The translations under genes and the position numbers were made by a program. 64,000 nucleotides of DNA, from positions 8,583,501-8,647,500 of the forward strand of contig OX031072.1 in assembly GCA_943736015.1 (NCBI GenBank), given 5' to 3'. Below are positions 44,401-50,061 of the stretch, piece by piece (the stretch's first letter is position 1; the number at the start of each line of letters is the position of its first letter). The notes beneath the pieces are model-generated. The model was not told the DNA's origin. It was given only the letters and a program-made list of their open reading frames with translations, and did no database searches. This DNA is from Tridacna crocea (taxonomy: Eukaryota > Mollusca > Bivalvia > Cardiida > Cardiidae).

Positions 44401-45644
44401 GCAACACGCGGAAAGTGGCATTCGGACATTTGCGTAAATTGTCGTCTCGGATTAGCCTGCGCAGTCGCGCAGGCTAATCCGAGACGGCACTTTACGACTA
44501 CATTAGATTTTGTGCTACCGTAGACTTGTGCAAAACAGAAAATTACATAAAAACGGAAAGTGTCGTTTCGGATTAGCCTGCGGGTACTAGGCAGGATGAT
44601 CCGAGTCTGATGTCTGAATGCCCCTATTCGCGTGTTGCAGGCTCTGCCAGAGTGCGTCTTATTAGTTGTATTTAATATTGATAACTTCCCACCACCTTTC
44701 TCTGACTTAATCCATTACCACACAATCCCTACGTTTGACGACGCCTGAGAAAGAAGCCTATAGAAAACATTGTGGGAAAAAGAGAAAATGCTGGTAACCA
44801 GCATTTTCTCCTTTTCCCACAATGTTTTCTACCGTTCACAAAACAAATTTCAAATTTACAGTCATTTTTATTTTGTCGTCTGCTAATGCTTTCGATTTGG
44901 ACAAACCTAAAATTTTGTCACACTACATATGAAAAATAACACCGCAATGTTCAATATTTCGGCTATTGCCTTTTTCAAGAGTTAGAAACACATTATCCAC
45001 TAGGACATTTTTAGCGTGTATCATGCAGCCATTTTGTATTGCTAATAATTAGTAAATTAATACTAATTGACAATCAAAAATAAAAGAAAAATTGACAACC
45101 AATAAACAGTTAGTAATCGGTCAATTTTCTGTATGTACAAGGACCAATCTTCTTCAAGACAAAGTCGGCAGTTTAACCCTTTACCCCATAAGGCATTTCT
45201 ATTGTATCTCTAATTGACCCTAAATAACAGCAAGGATGAAGCCGTTTCTTATGTGTATATGACGCCTTTTGATAGTATAGAAAACATTGTGGCAAAAGGT
45301 GAAATTGCTCGTCACGAGCAATTTCATCTTTTGCCACAATGTTTTCCAAAGGCTCCTACAAGCAATGCGTAGAAATGATTATCTATGGAGTAAAGGGTTT
45401 AAAAAAGTGGCTATTATTTAGCCATAATTCTGTAATGGCTAAATCTGTATCATGCATCACGGAAATGCATTAAACCCCTTTTTCACCAGAGAATGACGCA
45501 ATATACACGTGTGTATGTTTACTTACTCTCAGTCGGCACAGAATAAGGCAAATTGGCGTCAGAAAAACCGCATATACACAAAATCCCAAATAAAACAATT
45601 AAACAGCGAACTGGACGGTCTGTACATGTATATGGTCCCACCAT
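17156..45644 (-). CDS. ALPL: alkaline phosphatase, tissue-nonspecific-like, GPI-anchored (complete, 10 exons)
   Basis: Zinc/magnesium phosphomonoesterase, normally secreted to the outer cell face on a GPI anchor; in molluscs often linked to digestion or shell biomineralisation (known of the family, not shown here). Exons in coding order: 45644-45527, 32815-32595, 28851-28677, 26102-25933, 25343-25239, 24544-24442, 22602-22462, 21757-21566, 20579-20436, 17466-17156. They sum to 1,680 bases, 559 residues plus TGA, all phases agree and all introns are GT-AG. Visible: hydrophobic signal segment (about residues 14-26), metal Asp74 in FIGDGMG, catalytic Ser124 in PDSAGTATA, His185 in THATP, Glu344 in FLLVEG, Asp349 and His353 in GRIDHAHH, Asp390/His391 in SSDHSHVF, His474 in ETHAGEDV, and a hydrophobic C-terminal tail (541-559). 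No frameshift or missing ligand was found. Vertebrates have several paralogues, so the symbol is family-level. Confidence 0.95.
17470..17650. mobile_element. family E element, truncated
   Basis: TTAGCCTGCGCAGTCCACAC and the downstream CAAAGGACCATTCTACCTC block match family E copies at 27826-28060 and 37104-37340. It lies in phosphatase intron 9, just upstream of the last exon. Confidence 0.55.
17715..19649. mobile_element. type A hairpin element split at its dyad by a 1.7 kb element
   Basis: The left half runs from TTAA at 17715 through the core GCTGGTAACCAGCATTTT (ends about 17870). The right half resumes CTCTTTTTCCCACAATG at about 19574 and ends at TTAA 19646-19649. Everything between belongs to the inserted element. 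Confidence 0.82.
17871..19573. mobile_element. AGCTCACCTGAGC element with internal 150-bp tandem repeats
   Basis: Starts TAGCTCACCTGAGCACAACG with a short hairpin (TGAGCAC/GTGCTCA) and ends GGGCCGTCTTGGCCCTCTTG. The interior holds about eight imperfect repeats of roughly 150-165 bp, each with CTTCTTCTCTGAAACC, TTCCTTGGGTGACCC and GGGGGCTACTTGCACTATA. Minus-strand short frames in it are repeat artefacts. No transposase was seen and the class is not assigned. Confidence 0.78.
19793..20021. mobile_element. TTAA hairpin element, type A
   Basis: Complete, with ends CCCATTACCACACAATCCC and GTTTGGTAAAAG, TTAA on both sides, perfect TGCTGGTAACCAGCA core. Confidence 0.85.
20118..20346. mobile_element. 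TTAA hairpin element, type A
   Basis: Complete copy in phosphatase intron 9; the core has one central change (TGGTAATCAGCA). It lies 89 bp past the exon 9 donor. Confidence 0.83.
20436..20579 (-). CDS. ALPL: alkaline phosphatase exon 9
   Basis: Encodes [20 protein letters not shown], then [11 protein letters not shown], a recognisable crown-domain region. Donor GTAAGT after 20436. Hairpin elements lie within 90 bp on both sides (20118-20346 and 20610-20830). Confidence 0.93.
20610..20830. mobile_element. TTAA hairpin element, type A
   Basis: Complete copy in phosphatase intron 8, beginning 30 bp upstream of the exon 9 acceptor in gene orientation. A decayed relative is at about 21238-21395. 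Confidence 0.75.
21566..21757 (-). CDS. ALPL: alkaline phosphatase exon 8 (zinc ligands)
   Basis: Begins [20 protein letters not shown] with two zinc-site ligands, and later carries [19 protein letters not shown] with a further Asp-His ligand pair. It ends PTRGNPIL before donor GTGGGT. All residues needed for both zinc sites in this segment are present. Confidence 0.96.
22174..22345. mobile_element. family I palindromic element
   Basis: Central hairpin GGTCTCATCGAGACC with arms GGGTACTTATTA and TAATAAGTACCC, outer arms AACCTTATGGTG and AACATTGGGTTT. A second copy lies at 41238-41403. Confidence 0.7.
22462..22602 (-). CDS. ALPL: alkaline phosphatase exon 7
   Basis: Encodes [18 protein letters not shown], then [13 protein letters not shown] and KGFFLLVEG. 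The Glu of FLLVEG is a Mg ligand in the family. Acceptor TTTACAG, donor GTAGGC. Confidence 0.95.
22942..23171. mobile_element. TTAA hairpin element, type A
   Basis: Complete copy; core TGCTGGTAACCATCA has one mismatch; right TTAA decayed to TTAC. Confidence 0.8.
23412..23849. mobile_element. two adjacent TTAA hairpin elements
   Basis: The first copy (23412-23620) has a core with GCAGAAAATGCTGGTTACC arms and a lost right end. The second (23621-23849) is complete with TTAA on both sides and starts exactly where the first stops. Confidence 0.78.
23961..24471 (-). repeat. tandem array built from the exon 6 splice-donor boundary
   Basis: Seventeen degenerate units of about 21-46 bp (mostly 27-30), read on the plus strand as ACTTACCAAGCAAATAGTCT plus GTAGTAT. 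The rightmost unit (about 24436-24471) is the real exon 6 end with its donor; the others continue leftward through the start of intron 6. In gene sense each unit reads CTATTTGCTTG then GTAAGT, so about ten units keep a GT at the donor position. Confidence 0.85.
24442..24544 (-). CDS. ALPL: alkaline phosphatase exon 6
   Basis: Encodes [20 protein letters not shown], then [14 protein letters not shown]; the YLLG motif continues in exon 7. Its donor (GTAAGT at 24441) and last 30 coding bases are the starting unit of a degenerate tandem array that fills the next 480 bp of intron 6. Confidence 0.92.
24820..25200. mobile_element. two tandem family H palindromic elements
   Basis: Copy 1 (about 24820-25015) is centred on TAAATCATTTGGTTTAGCC. 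Copy 2 (about 25015-25200) is more diverged, with GGTTGGTGAATACGAGCCC at its right end. Both sit in the short phosphatase intron 5. Confidence 0.7.
25239..25343 (-). CDS. ALPL: alkaline phosphatase exon 5
   Basis: A 105-base, phase 0 to phase 0 exon encoding [20 protein letters not shown] and then [15 protein letters not shown]. The GGGRREF block is conserved in the family. Donor GTAAAT. Too short for ORF finders. Confidence 0.92.
25550..25765. mobile_element. TTAA hairpin element, type A, core damaged
   Basis: TTAA ends are present; the left core arm has a deletion so only GTAACCAGCATTTTCTC remains. Confidence 0.7.
25933..26102 (-). CDS. ALPL: alkaline phosphatase exon 4
   Basis: Encodes [20 protein letters not shown], then [14 protein letters not shown]. 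The HATP His/Thr pair binds Mg in the family. It ends DDNIDIN before donor GTAAGT. The exon is clearly GC-richer than its surroundings. Confidence 0.96.
26222..26448. mobile_element. TTAA hairpin element, type A
   Basis: Perfect TGCTGGTTACCAGCA core; both terminal TTAA have decayed (TTCA and TTAT). It begins about 120 bp upstream of exon 4. Confidence 0.7.
26594..26975. mobile_element. family F element with TTAA flank
   Basis: Begins TTAAGGTAGTGGACCCGTAA and contains CTCCCTTTTCTGAAAAC. The best copy (47650-48044) shows the inverted right end ACAGGTCCACTACCTTAA. Other copies: 48853-49700 and, inverted, 52130-52620. The right end of this copy is eroded. Confidence 0.65.
26983..27206. mobile_element. 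TTAA hairpin element, type A
   Basis: Left TTAA with CTCATTACCAAACGACG; core TGCTGGTCACCAGCA; right end GTGTGGTAATGG without TTAA. Confidence 0.78.
27558..27784. mobile_element. TTAA hairpin element, type C
   Basis: Ends CCCTTTCCCAAACGAC and GTTTGGGAAAGAG, TTAA both sides, core AATTGCTCGTTACGAGCAATT. Matches the 6578-6805 element in both ends and core. Confidence 0.83.
27826..28060. mobile_element. family E element, hairpin decayed
   Basis: TTTAGTGCATCTGCGAAAG and the ATTTTCTGTGAGTCAGAGGACC block match family E, but the GC-rich palindrome is reduced to CAGGTCAAACTGGGCAG. Confidence 0.5.
28147..28352. mobile_element. family D palindromic element
   Basis: Ends CTTATCCTGCTAAATGA and TTAGCAACCTAAGGGTT. 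The central hairpin spans 28247-28311, with GATCAGACTGCACG facing CGTGCAGTCTGATC-type arms. Related copies: 39627-39824, 53170-53374, 59035-59240, partial at 15440-15640. Confidence 0.75.
28677..28851 (-). CDS. ALPL: alkaline phosphatase exon 3 (catalytic Ser)
   Basis: Begins [20 protein letters not shown], which carries the phosphorylated active-site serine in the invariant PDSAGTATA block. It continues [20 protein letters not shown] to SMLDWSRDA. An N-glycosylation sequon (NGT) is present. The donor GTAAGG follows 28677. Confidence 0.96.
29363..29571. mobile_element. TTAA hairpin element, type A, degraded
   Basis: TTAA ends are present; the core reads GAATGCTTTTAACCAGTATT. Between 29580 and 30110 no gene or recognisable repeat was seen apart from A- and C-rich runs. 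Confidence 0.65.
30122..31376. repeat. cluster of five or six hairpin-element copies
   Basis: Copies at 30122-30320 (core deleted), about 30400-30610 (perfect TGCTGGTTACCAGCA), about 30640-30850 (right half only), about 30925-31170 and about 31175-31376 (both degraded). All lie in phosphatase intron 2. Confidence 0.6.
31640..31730. repeat. isolated inverted repeat
   Basis: TTTACTTCGAAAAACTCGTA faces TACGAGGTTTTCGAAGTAAA with a spacer of about 30 bp that is itself partly palindromic. Probably the core of an unlisted MITE; the outer limits are not clear. Confidence 0.6.
31905..32130. mobile_element. TTAA hairpin element, type A
   Basis: Perfect core and right end GGTAAAGGGTTAA (32127-32130); left end decayed. 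Confidence 0.7.
32595..32815 (-). CDS. ALPL: alkaline phosphatase exon 2
   Basis: Acceptor TTTTTTCAG (32816 upward), donor GTAATA after 32595. It encodes [16 protein letters not shown], then [20 protein letters not shown], containing the first metal-binding Asp. It ends [11 protein letters not shown], in phase 0. Confidence 0.95.
32922..33117. mobile_element. family H palindromic element
   Basis: Best-preserved copy: GGGCCGGTATTCACCAACC and GGTTGGTGAATACGGGCCC as inverted ends, centre TCAACCGAGTGGTTTAGCC. It lies about 105 bp upstream of exon 2 in gene sense. Confidence 0.8.
33283..33489. mobile_element. type B TTAA hairpin element
   Basis: TTAA on both sides, CCCTTTACCCCCATGAGGC left and GTGGAGTAAAGGG right, inverted relative to 13325-13553. 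A 20-bp block including CTTATGTGTATATGACACC present in other B copies is missing. Confidence 0.8.
33790..33900. repeat. GATT microsatellite and SINE/LINE-tail fragment
   Basis: Four GATT units are followed by TTTATTTATCGTCGCCAACG and GGTTTCCCA. The same segment in reverse, with CCGGTGGCGACGATAAATAA, lies at about 47310-47365, so it is a dispersed retroposon tail. Confidence 0.5.
33900..35480. other. intron 1 segment without recognisable gene
   Basis: Short open frames of 61-91 codons occur on both strands (for example 34149-34385 plus, 34917-35192 minus), but none shows a recognisable domain, good initiation context with splice partners, or family match. A 35-bp direct duplication with TTTTGATACATGTGACC lies near 35405-35460. 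No listed repeat family was seen. Confidence 0.5.
35540..36200 (-). mobile_element. tRNA-derived SINE interrupted by a hairpin element
   Basis: On the minus strand the tRNA-like head (36198-36128) has box A TAACTCAGTTGGTAGAGCA and box B GGTTCGAATCCC. It is followed by a conserved body with GATGAGACATTAAACCGAGG and GGTGCTATACACC. The body continues beyond the TTAA element 35803-36031 with GTTTCGTCCTGTATCTGC. A body fragment recurs in plus orientation at about 46625-46690. The acceptor stem does not pair well, so it is not called as a tRNA gene. Confidence 0.65.
35803..36031. mobile_element. TTAA hairpin element, type C ends with type A core
   Basis: Ends CTCTTTCCTAAACGTC and GTTTGGGAAAGGG are of type C, while the core is the type A TGCTGGTTACCAGCA. 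It is inserted in the SINE. Confidence 0.82.
36483..36936. mobile_element. type A hairpin element split by another type A element
   Basis: Outer copy: left end 36483-36507, interior resuming at 36735 with GACTTGTCCAAATTGAAAGC, perfect core, right TTAA 36933-36936. Confidence 0.87.
36508..36734. mobile_element. nested type A element with exact TTAA duplication
   Basis: Complete copy flanked by TTAA (36508-36511 and 36731-36734). Removing it with one TTAA restores the outer element without loss (ACAATAT-TTAA-GACTTGTCC). Confidence 0.9.
37104..37340. mobile_element. family E palindromic element
   Basis: Left block GGGAAAAGGGGGCTTGAAGC, central palindrome GTCAGCCTGCGCAGTCCGCG plus mirror (about 37163-37203), then CATGTCAAAAGACCATTCTACC. 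Copies at 42268-42385 and, partly, at 44245-44400 and 54930-55170. Confidence 0.75.
37670..37890. mobile_element. TTAA hairpin element, type A
   Basis: Left TTAA with CCCCTTACCACACAATCC; the core has one mismatch; right end ATTGTCATTTGGTA then lost. Confidence 0.8.
38095..38365. mobile_element. element with TATCCCCCGCC inverted ends
   Basis: TATCCCCCGCC at 38095-38105 faces GGCGGGGGATA at 38355-38365. The interior has GTCTGTCTGTCCGTCC repeats. A relative interrupts the hairpin element at 9012-9513. From 38366 to 38950 no gene or further repeat was recognised. Confidence 0.75.
38952..39440. mobile_element. two TTAA hairpin elements, type A
   Basis: Copy 1 (38952-39142) has an internal deletion on its left but a perfect core. 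Copy 2 (39235-39440) starts at TTAA with CTCGTTACTAAACGATAA and has lost its right end. Confidence 0.75.
39627..39824. mobile_element. family D palindromic element
   Basis: The hairpin GTAGATCAAGATCAGACTGC faces GCAGTCTGATCTTTGATCTAC around ACAGAACGT; right end AACAGGTTAAGGGTTAA. Confidence 0.7.
40185..40713. mobile_element. two side-by-side family J elements
   Basis: 40185-40442 and 40451-40713 are separated by eight bases. Each has GTTGCAACACGCGAAAAGGG-type ends and paired GC hairpins. The second copy is the cleaner, with CGGATCAGCCTGCGCAGTCC and its mirror almost intact. Confidence 0.83.
40944..41176. mobile_element. SINE-like fragment ending in (AG)n
   Basis: Contains GGCTGCCAGCGCACCTATCC and TTAGCCGAGAATCGAACCAG, the latter resembling a reversed tRNA T-arm. 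It ends in an AG microsatellite at about 41155-41175. Related to 2834-2955. Confidence 0.45.
41238..41403. mobile_element. family I palindromic element
   Basis: Hairpin TAGAATCGTCTCATTGAGAC with mirror ACGGTTCTAATGAGTACCC; outer arms AACCCTATG and CATAGGGTTT. Matches 22174-22345. Confidence 0.72.
41832..42196. mobile_element. TTAA hairpin element enlarged by an AT-rich hairpin
   Basis: Type A ends and a perfect core, but about 130 extra bases near the left end contain AATATAGTCACTCAGTG facing CACTGAGTGACTATATT and TTTTATT repeats. This could be an insertion of another palindromic element. Confidence 0.7.
43332..43564. mobile_element. TTAA hairpin element, type A
   Basis: Complete with TTAA at both ends, CCCATCACCACACAATCCC left, perfect core. 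Confidence 0.84.
43806..43990. repeat. 18-bp GATGTCGAGGACACAATT minisatellite
   Basis: About ten imperfect units of GATGTCGAGGACACAATT. Because the unit length is a multiple of three, both strands stay open for 60-90 codons; this is a repeat artefact, not a gene. Confidence 0.75.
44399..44643. mobile_element. family J palindromic element
   Basis: CGCAACACGCGGAAAGTGGC left, CGCGTGTTGCAGG right. The right GC hairpin is decayed (GGGTACTAGGCAGG), the left intact. Confidence 0.75.
44707..44925. mobile_element. TTAA hairpin element, type A
   Basis: Left TTAA with TCCATTACCACACAATCCC; perfect core; right end stops at AAAATTTTGTC. Confidence 0.78.
45173..45402. mobile_element. type B TTAA hairpin element, about 120 bp downstream of exon 1
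   Basis: Complete, TTAA at both ends, CCCTTTACCCCATAAGGC left, core AATTGCTCGTCACGAGCAATT. It is in the 5' end of phosphatase intron 1. Confidence 0.83.
45527..45644 (-). CDS. ALPL: alkaline phosphatase exon 1 (start and signal peptide)
   Basis: ATG at 45644-45642 in the context AACAAGATGG. The exon encodes [20 protein letters not shown], then [19 protein letters not shown], a basic N-terminus followed by a hydrophobic core typical of a signal peptide. The donor is a perfect GTAAGT (45526-45521). It ends one base into a codon, exactly what exon 2 needs. It is shadowed by a different open frame and is distant from exon 2 (12.7 kb intron), so it is easily missed. Confidence 0.8.
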
Positions 45645-45900
45645 CTTGTTTGTCTCTAAGTATTGTCCAGTAAGAAAAACAACAGCCCTGTATGTCGGAT
45701 GATACTAGAATACACCTTTGATACAAGTTAATGTCTTTTCGATACAAACATTACATTTCGCCTGAGGTATAATTGTAGGTTTCAGGCTGATTACGGTGAC
45801 AATCCTGTGACGTCACATTTACATGGAGGCCCGCAAGGAGTGACAGAACTATTTGCATTATTTTGCTCTGGATATAAAGTTCTCATTGATTCATTTCAAA
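45645..45900 (-). promoter_or_regulatory. candidate promoter/5' UTR of alkaline phosphatase with a CRE
   Basis: The 256 bp upstream of the phosphatase ATG hold no recognised transposon. They contain a perfect palindromic cAMP-response element TGACGTCA at 45808-45815, 164 bp before the ATG. No clear TATA box was seen. The transcription start is not visible, so this is inference from position and motif. Confidence 0.35.
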
Positions 45901-45909
45901 CACATTTTA

Positions 45910-46090
45910 TTAACATTAACAAACTTAGGAAAATTTTTCAAACCCTATGTTGACACAACGTCTTTGACTCATCTTTGCAAAATAATGGACTAAAGTCATT
46001 TTAACAGACTTAAGTCCACTATTTTGCAGAGTTCAGTTTGAAATGTGGATTTAGGAATTTTTCTTGTGTTTTTTAATATTGTTAATATTG
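45910..46090. repeat. inverted repeat of unknown family
   Basis: CAAAATAATGGACTAAAGTC faces GACTTAAGTCCACTATTTTG around CATTTTAACA, with weaker pairing outward. Probably another palindromic MITE. Confidence 0.55.
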
Positions 46091-46379
46091 TTAAAATGGG
46101 TCTGAAGTAATTCAAATTTAAATTTGATTTGAGATTGCTTGCAAACATCATAGTATTATTAGCCTACTCCTTGAGAATAAGGTTTTTTAAGCGTGGTTTT
46201 AGCCTTCAATTTTTGGTGCGCAACCGGAAGTGAATTGCGGATTGCATTCCTTAAAGTGTATTTCAACGCAATGAAAAGTAGATCGCTGACAACATGCCTG
46301 GACCTCAATGATTATCTATTCTTACGGGAAACCAACGAGAAATGAAGGTCAACCACAAAAACAAGGGATTGCTGTTTGG

Positions 46380-46640
46380 CCTGCAACACACGAAAAAGGG
46401 CATTCAGACATTTGCGTAAAGTGTCGTGTCGGATCCGGTTAAAAGCAGACGATGTACATATATGACTTACAACACGCGAAAACGGGCTTTCGGACATTTG
46501 CGTTGAGTGTCACTCGGATCAGCCTGCGCAGGCCAATCCGAGACGACACTTTCCGTTTTTATGTAATTTTCTGTTTTGTGCAAGTCTACTGTGGCACAAA
46601 ATCTAATGTAGTCGTAAAGTGCCGTTAAACGGTGCTATAC
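46380..46640. mobile_element. two truncated family J fragments
   Basis: GCCTGCAACACACGAAAAAGG at 46380 breaks off after about 55 bp. A second start, ACAACACGCGAAAACGGG, at 46468 runs to about 46625 and then joins SINE body sequence (CGGTGCTATACACCCAGC). Confidence 0.6.
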
Positions 46641-46834
46641 ACCCAGCACAAATTAGAATGAGTTTCGCCCTGTATCTGCATTGTCCCCCGTAACAATACT
46701 AACAGCTTTCAAGGGGCGTCGCTCATGTGGGAAACCACTCTCTTGCACTCCGGATCATTACATTCACCTCTGTAGTGGGCTCAGAAAGTAGTCCGTCATT
46801 ACGTCATATTTTTGTCACATGACCATAACTCAAA

Positions 46835-46987
46835 ATGGCTACACAAACGCCGGTGAAAGAAAGACCAATATCGATTGTTTCGTGTGCTGTTCAAACAGCA
46901 TGGGACCAATCAGACTTAGTGATAGGAAATGAACAAAAGAGGGATTTTCTGAAAAGCCTAAATATCTTTAAAAGGACGATGACTTGA
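46835..46987 (+). CDS. short ORF, possible first exon of an unknown gene
   Basis: Fifty codons starting in the strong context CAAAATGGC and ending TGA. The peptide starts MATQTPVKERPISIVSCAVQ. Just upstream are TTACGTCA (46798-46805) and GTCACATGAC, promoter-like motifs. It lies head-to-head with the phosphatase start, 1.2 kb away. No homology is recognised and no good splice donor can be assigned. An inverted AAAATGGCT block near 47050 means it could also be the end of an uncharacterised repeat. Confidence 0.2.
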   Translation: MATQTPVKERPISIVSCAVQTAWDQSDLVIGNEQKRDFLKSLNIFKRTMT

Positions 46988-47640
46988 CTTTTAATAGCAC
47001 AAACTTAGATCCAGCGGTGTGTCAAATCAGTTGTCATCATTCATGGGCGCAGCCATTTTGTTAAAGTCGGCGTAAGATTCTGAAAAGTGAAGAGGCTCGA
47101 AAAAAATAGTTCCATTTTATACAAGTAAATTCATCAGTTTGAACCCACCTATAATGTATCCAGAATCATATTTCCTTTGTCTAACTTACAATTTTACATG
47201 TAAACAATTAAACAGTAACAAAACATGTTTTCCTCGGTTTGACAAGATTCTTGTCATTTAGCCCATCGCAGAGATGTATGTGAGGTAACGAACGACAACT
47301 CTGCTCGGAGATTGGTGGGAAACCGGTGGCGACGATAAATAAACTCAAATTCAATCAATAAATATAAAAGTATATGACATGCAATCTTGAAGCCCCAAGT
47401 TCGAGCCTCAGTGGAAGCACCTGGTTTCTCATGGGTTTGACCTTAGAAAAGACACTTCATTCAGAGCCTAGTACTGGTGTAAGCGAGAAATATACAAGAA
47501 TATGTGAGATGTCGATGTATTATGACTGAAATAGTGTTGAAAGCGATATTCAGTTTTATTCAACTAAGTAACTGGAATATTCTCGAAAAATCCGAATATT
47601 CTCGAAAACTATCTCAATCCATTTAGGCGGGATGTTGAAA
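46988..47640. other. upstream region without recognised genes
   Basis: Only short frames were seen. It holds the reversed retroposon tail at about 47310-47365 and otherwise unique AT-rich DNA. Confidence 0.45.
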
Positions 47641-47649
47641 TTAATTAAC

Positions 47650-48044
47650 GTAGTGGACCCGTAATAGAAAACAGCTATTTCCACTACATTATTATCCTAC
47701 AAAATTTGCTAAGATTAAAAATGAATATTATTGTACTACTTTCAATGAGCCACTTTTTCATTTTTGTCCTCCCTAGAATTATCATTTATAAATGTAACAC
47801 CACTATATTCTCATTACAAAGAGATCTGATAGTTATCCCCCTTTCTGGAAACTAGCAAAAGTATCAACAAATAATTTTAGGATAGAAATCAAAGGAATTT
47901 CTGGTCGGTTAAAAATTTGCAAAAGTAATATATCTGTATAAATCTGTCTTTATCAACTGTCAAGAAAACTGTCTTTATCAACTGTCAAGAAAATTTAGTT
48001 CTATGGCATGCTGTACTAGAAGTATTACAGGTCCACTACCTTAA
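47650..48044. mobile_element. family F element, complete
   Basis: TTAACGTAGTGGACCCGTAA left, ACAGGTCCACTACCTTAA right, forming inverted ends bounded by TTAA; about 395 bp; a short tandem duplication of TTTATCAACTGTCAAGAAAA inside. From 48045 to 48620 nothing was recognised. Confidence 0.78.
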
Positions 48045-48625
48045 TAAATAGTCTACTATTATGTCAATAGAGGTGTTCTTCAATAAATTGTAATTAGCTA
48101 ATAAGATATTAGTATTGGTCTTAGGCTGCTTTATTTGATAGCTGAGGATGACAGGGCTTATTTCACTGTATACCTACCTATGTGCCTACACTAGATGAGT
48201 TGTTTTGCATTGTCTCGGTATGTTATGCAAATATGACTGTATTTGTAGTACTTTGGTTTATTAACGTATTCCTTATCAATCTTGGATATCATTTCAAAAT
48301 TTATTCTCAGCCATTTTTGTAATTTAGCCATATTGATTTAGTCAAGGACATTAAAGTCGCTTAATTTCGTTGTTTGAACTGTCCTACCTCCCCTCCCCTG
48401 TCATAGTACAGTTTCGGCCAAGATCCAAGCGGAAGTGCATGACGCAGTACGTCTAACAAAATCTGGAGTCGCAACAAAAAGTAGATCCCTAACTTTGTAG
48501 AAAACAAAACAATTTTAAAGTTGTCCGTACCCAGAGCATTTGCAATGTTTTCAAAGGCTGTCTTCTGCTAGAGAATCAAACCACGTGGCCGATGGTAAAG
48601 GATAAATTCTGGCTGGTTATCTATT

Positions 48626-48854
48626 TTAACCCATTACCAAACAATCCCTGGTTTTTACGACCCTGAGATAGAAGCCTTTTGAAAACATTGTGGGAAAAGG
48701 AGAAAATGCTGGTAACCAGCATTTTCTCCTTTTCCCACAATGTTTTCTACCCTGTTGGAAACAAATTTCAATTTCTGAGTTACGTTTATTTTGTCATCTG
48801 CAAGTGCTTTCAAATTAGACAAATCTAAAATTTTGTCGTTTGGGAAAGGATTAA
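48626..48854. mobile_element. TTAA hairpin element, type A
   Basis: Complete; CCCATTACCAAACAATCCC left, TTTGGGAAAGGA right, TTAA both sides, perfect core. Confidence 0.86.
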
Positions 48855-49700
48855 GGTATTCCTACCCTTAAATGGAACATCTGTTTCCATTTTAATTTAC
48901 CCTGGAAAATATGATATCAGTAGAAAACATCACAACTGTATAGAGGATAAGATCTATTTGTTTTTTTCGGTGAACACCATTCGGTGAACACCATCGGTAA
49001 TATTTTCACTCGTGGCTGCGCCACTCGTGAAAATATTACCGACGGTGTCTACTCGATGAAATGAACTTCGATCTTTCACCGAAAAAAACAAATATTCTAT
49101 TTATTTCATGCTGTTTACCCTTTCTGGGAGGAGCTTTATCAAATTTCAGTACAGTTCTTTTCCCTTGTTCCCCGTGGCGTACCCCTCCGCATAGCAACGT
49201 TACGTCAAGCGCGAGAAATGTAGGGTATATGACGTCATATTTCCCATCTGGTTGTTAGGCACGCGCAATTTACTTAGGCAACAAGAACGTGAAAATCGGT
49301 ATTTTCACTGGTGGGACCAGTGTAAGATCGAAAAATATTTTCACTGATATTTCTCGATATCCTACCGGAAAGCATGAAATAAAGCATCTTAATCGAGCCA
49401 CTTTTGGAGGTTTTGTCTTCATAAAATTATCATTTTCAATTCTAAAACCACTATATCCTCAATGAGAGAACATTATTACCCCCCTTTTACACGCATAAAA
49501 AAGAGTAGAGCTCTAATAGATCTAGTCTAGAAGTATTCATACATAAACTTTATAGAGAGACATTTAAAGAATTTCTGGGCGATTAAAAGTTTTTAGGATT
49601 TTTTAATCACTACAAATTCTCAATAATCTGACAACAACAAATATTATGCCATGTTGACCAGAAGCATCAGGGGAGGAAAGCCTTAAAACCAGGGTGCTTT
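48855..49700. mobile_element. family F element split by a family G element
   Basis: Family F sequence (TTTCCATTTTAATTTACCCTG left; ATTATCATTTTCAATTC, CACTATATCCTC and CCCCCTTTTACACGC right) is interrupted at about 48955-49390 by family G, which opens with GGTAATATTTTCACTCGTGG and its mirror and includes TATGACGTCATAT. Confidence 0.65.
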
Positions 49701-49733
49701 TTTGCTGCAAATTTGCTGTTACATGATATTGTC

Positions 49734-49940
49734 TTAACCTATTACCACACAATCCTTACTTTTGACGACCCTGAGAAAGAGGCCTATAGAAAACATTGTG
49801 GGAAAAGGAGAAAATGCTGGTTACCAGCATTTTCTCCTTTTCCCACAATGTTTTCTACCCTGTCAATAAACAATTGCACCACTTGAGCCACATTGAAATT
49901 GTCGTCTGCTAATGCTTTCAATTTGAACCTGCCTACAAGA
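49734..49940. mobile_element. TTAA hairpin element, type A
   Basis: Left TTAA with CCTATTACCACACAATCC; perfect core; right end eroded. Confidence 0.78.
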
Positions 49941-50061
49941 GCTAATCGTTCAAATAAGTAATTTTTCCACTCGTCACCCTTTTTCTAACTAGTCCACAGC
50001 ACTATGTTAACCCTTTATCAAACAATCCCTGGTTTTACGACCCTGAAATAGAGGCCTTTAG

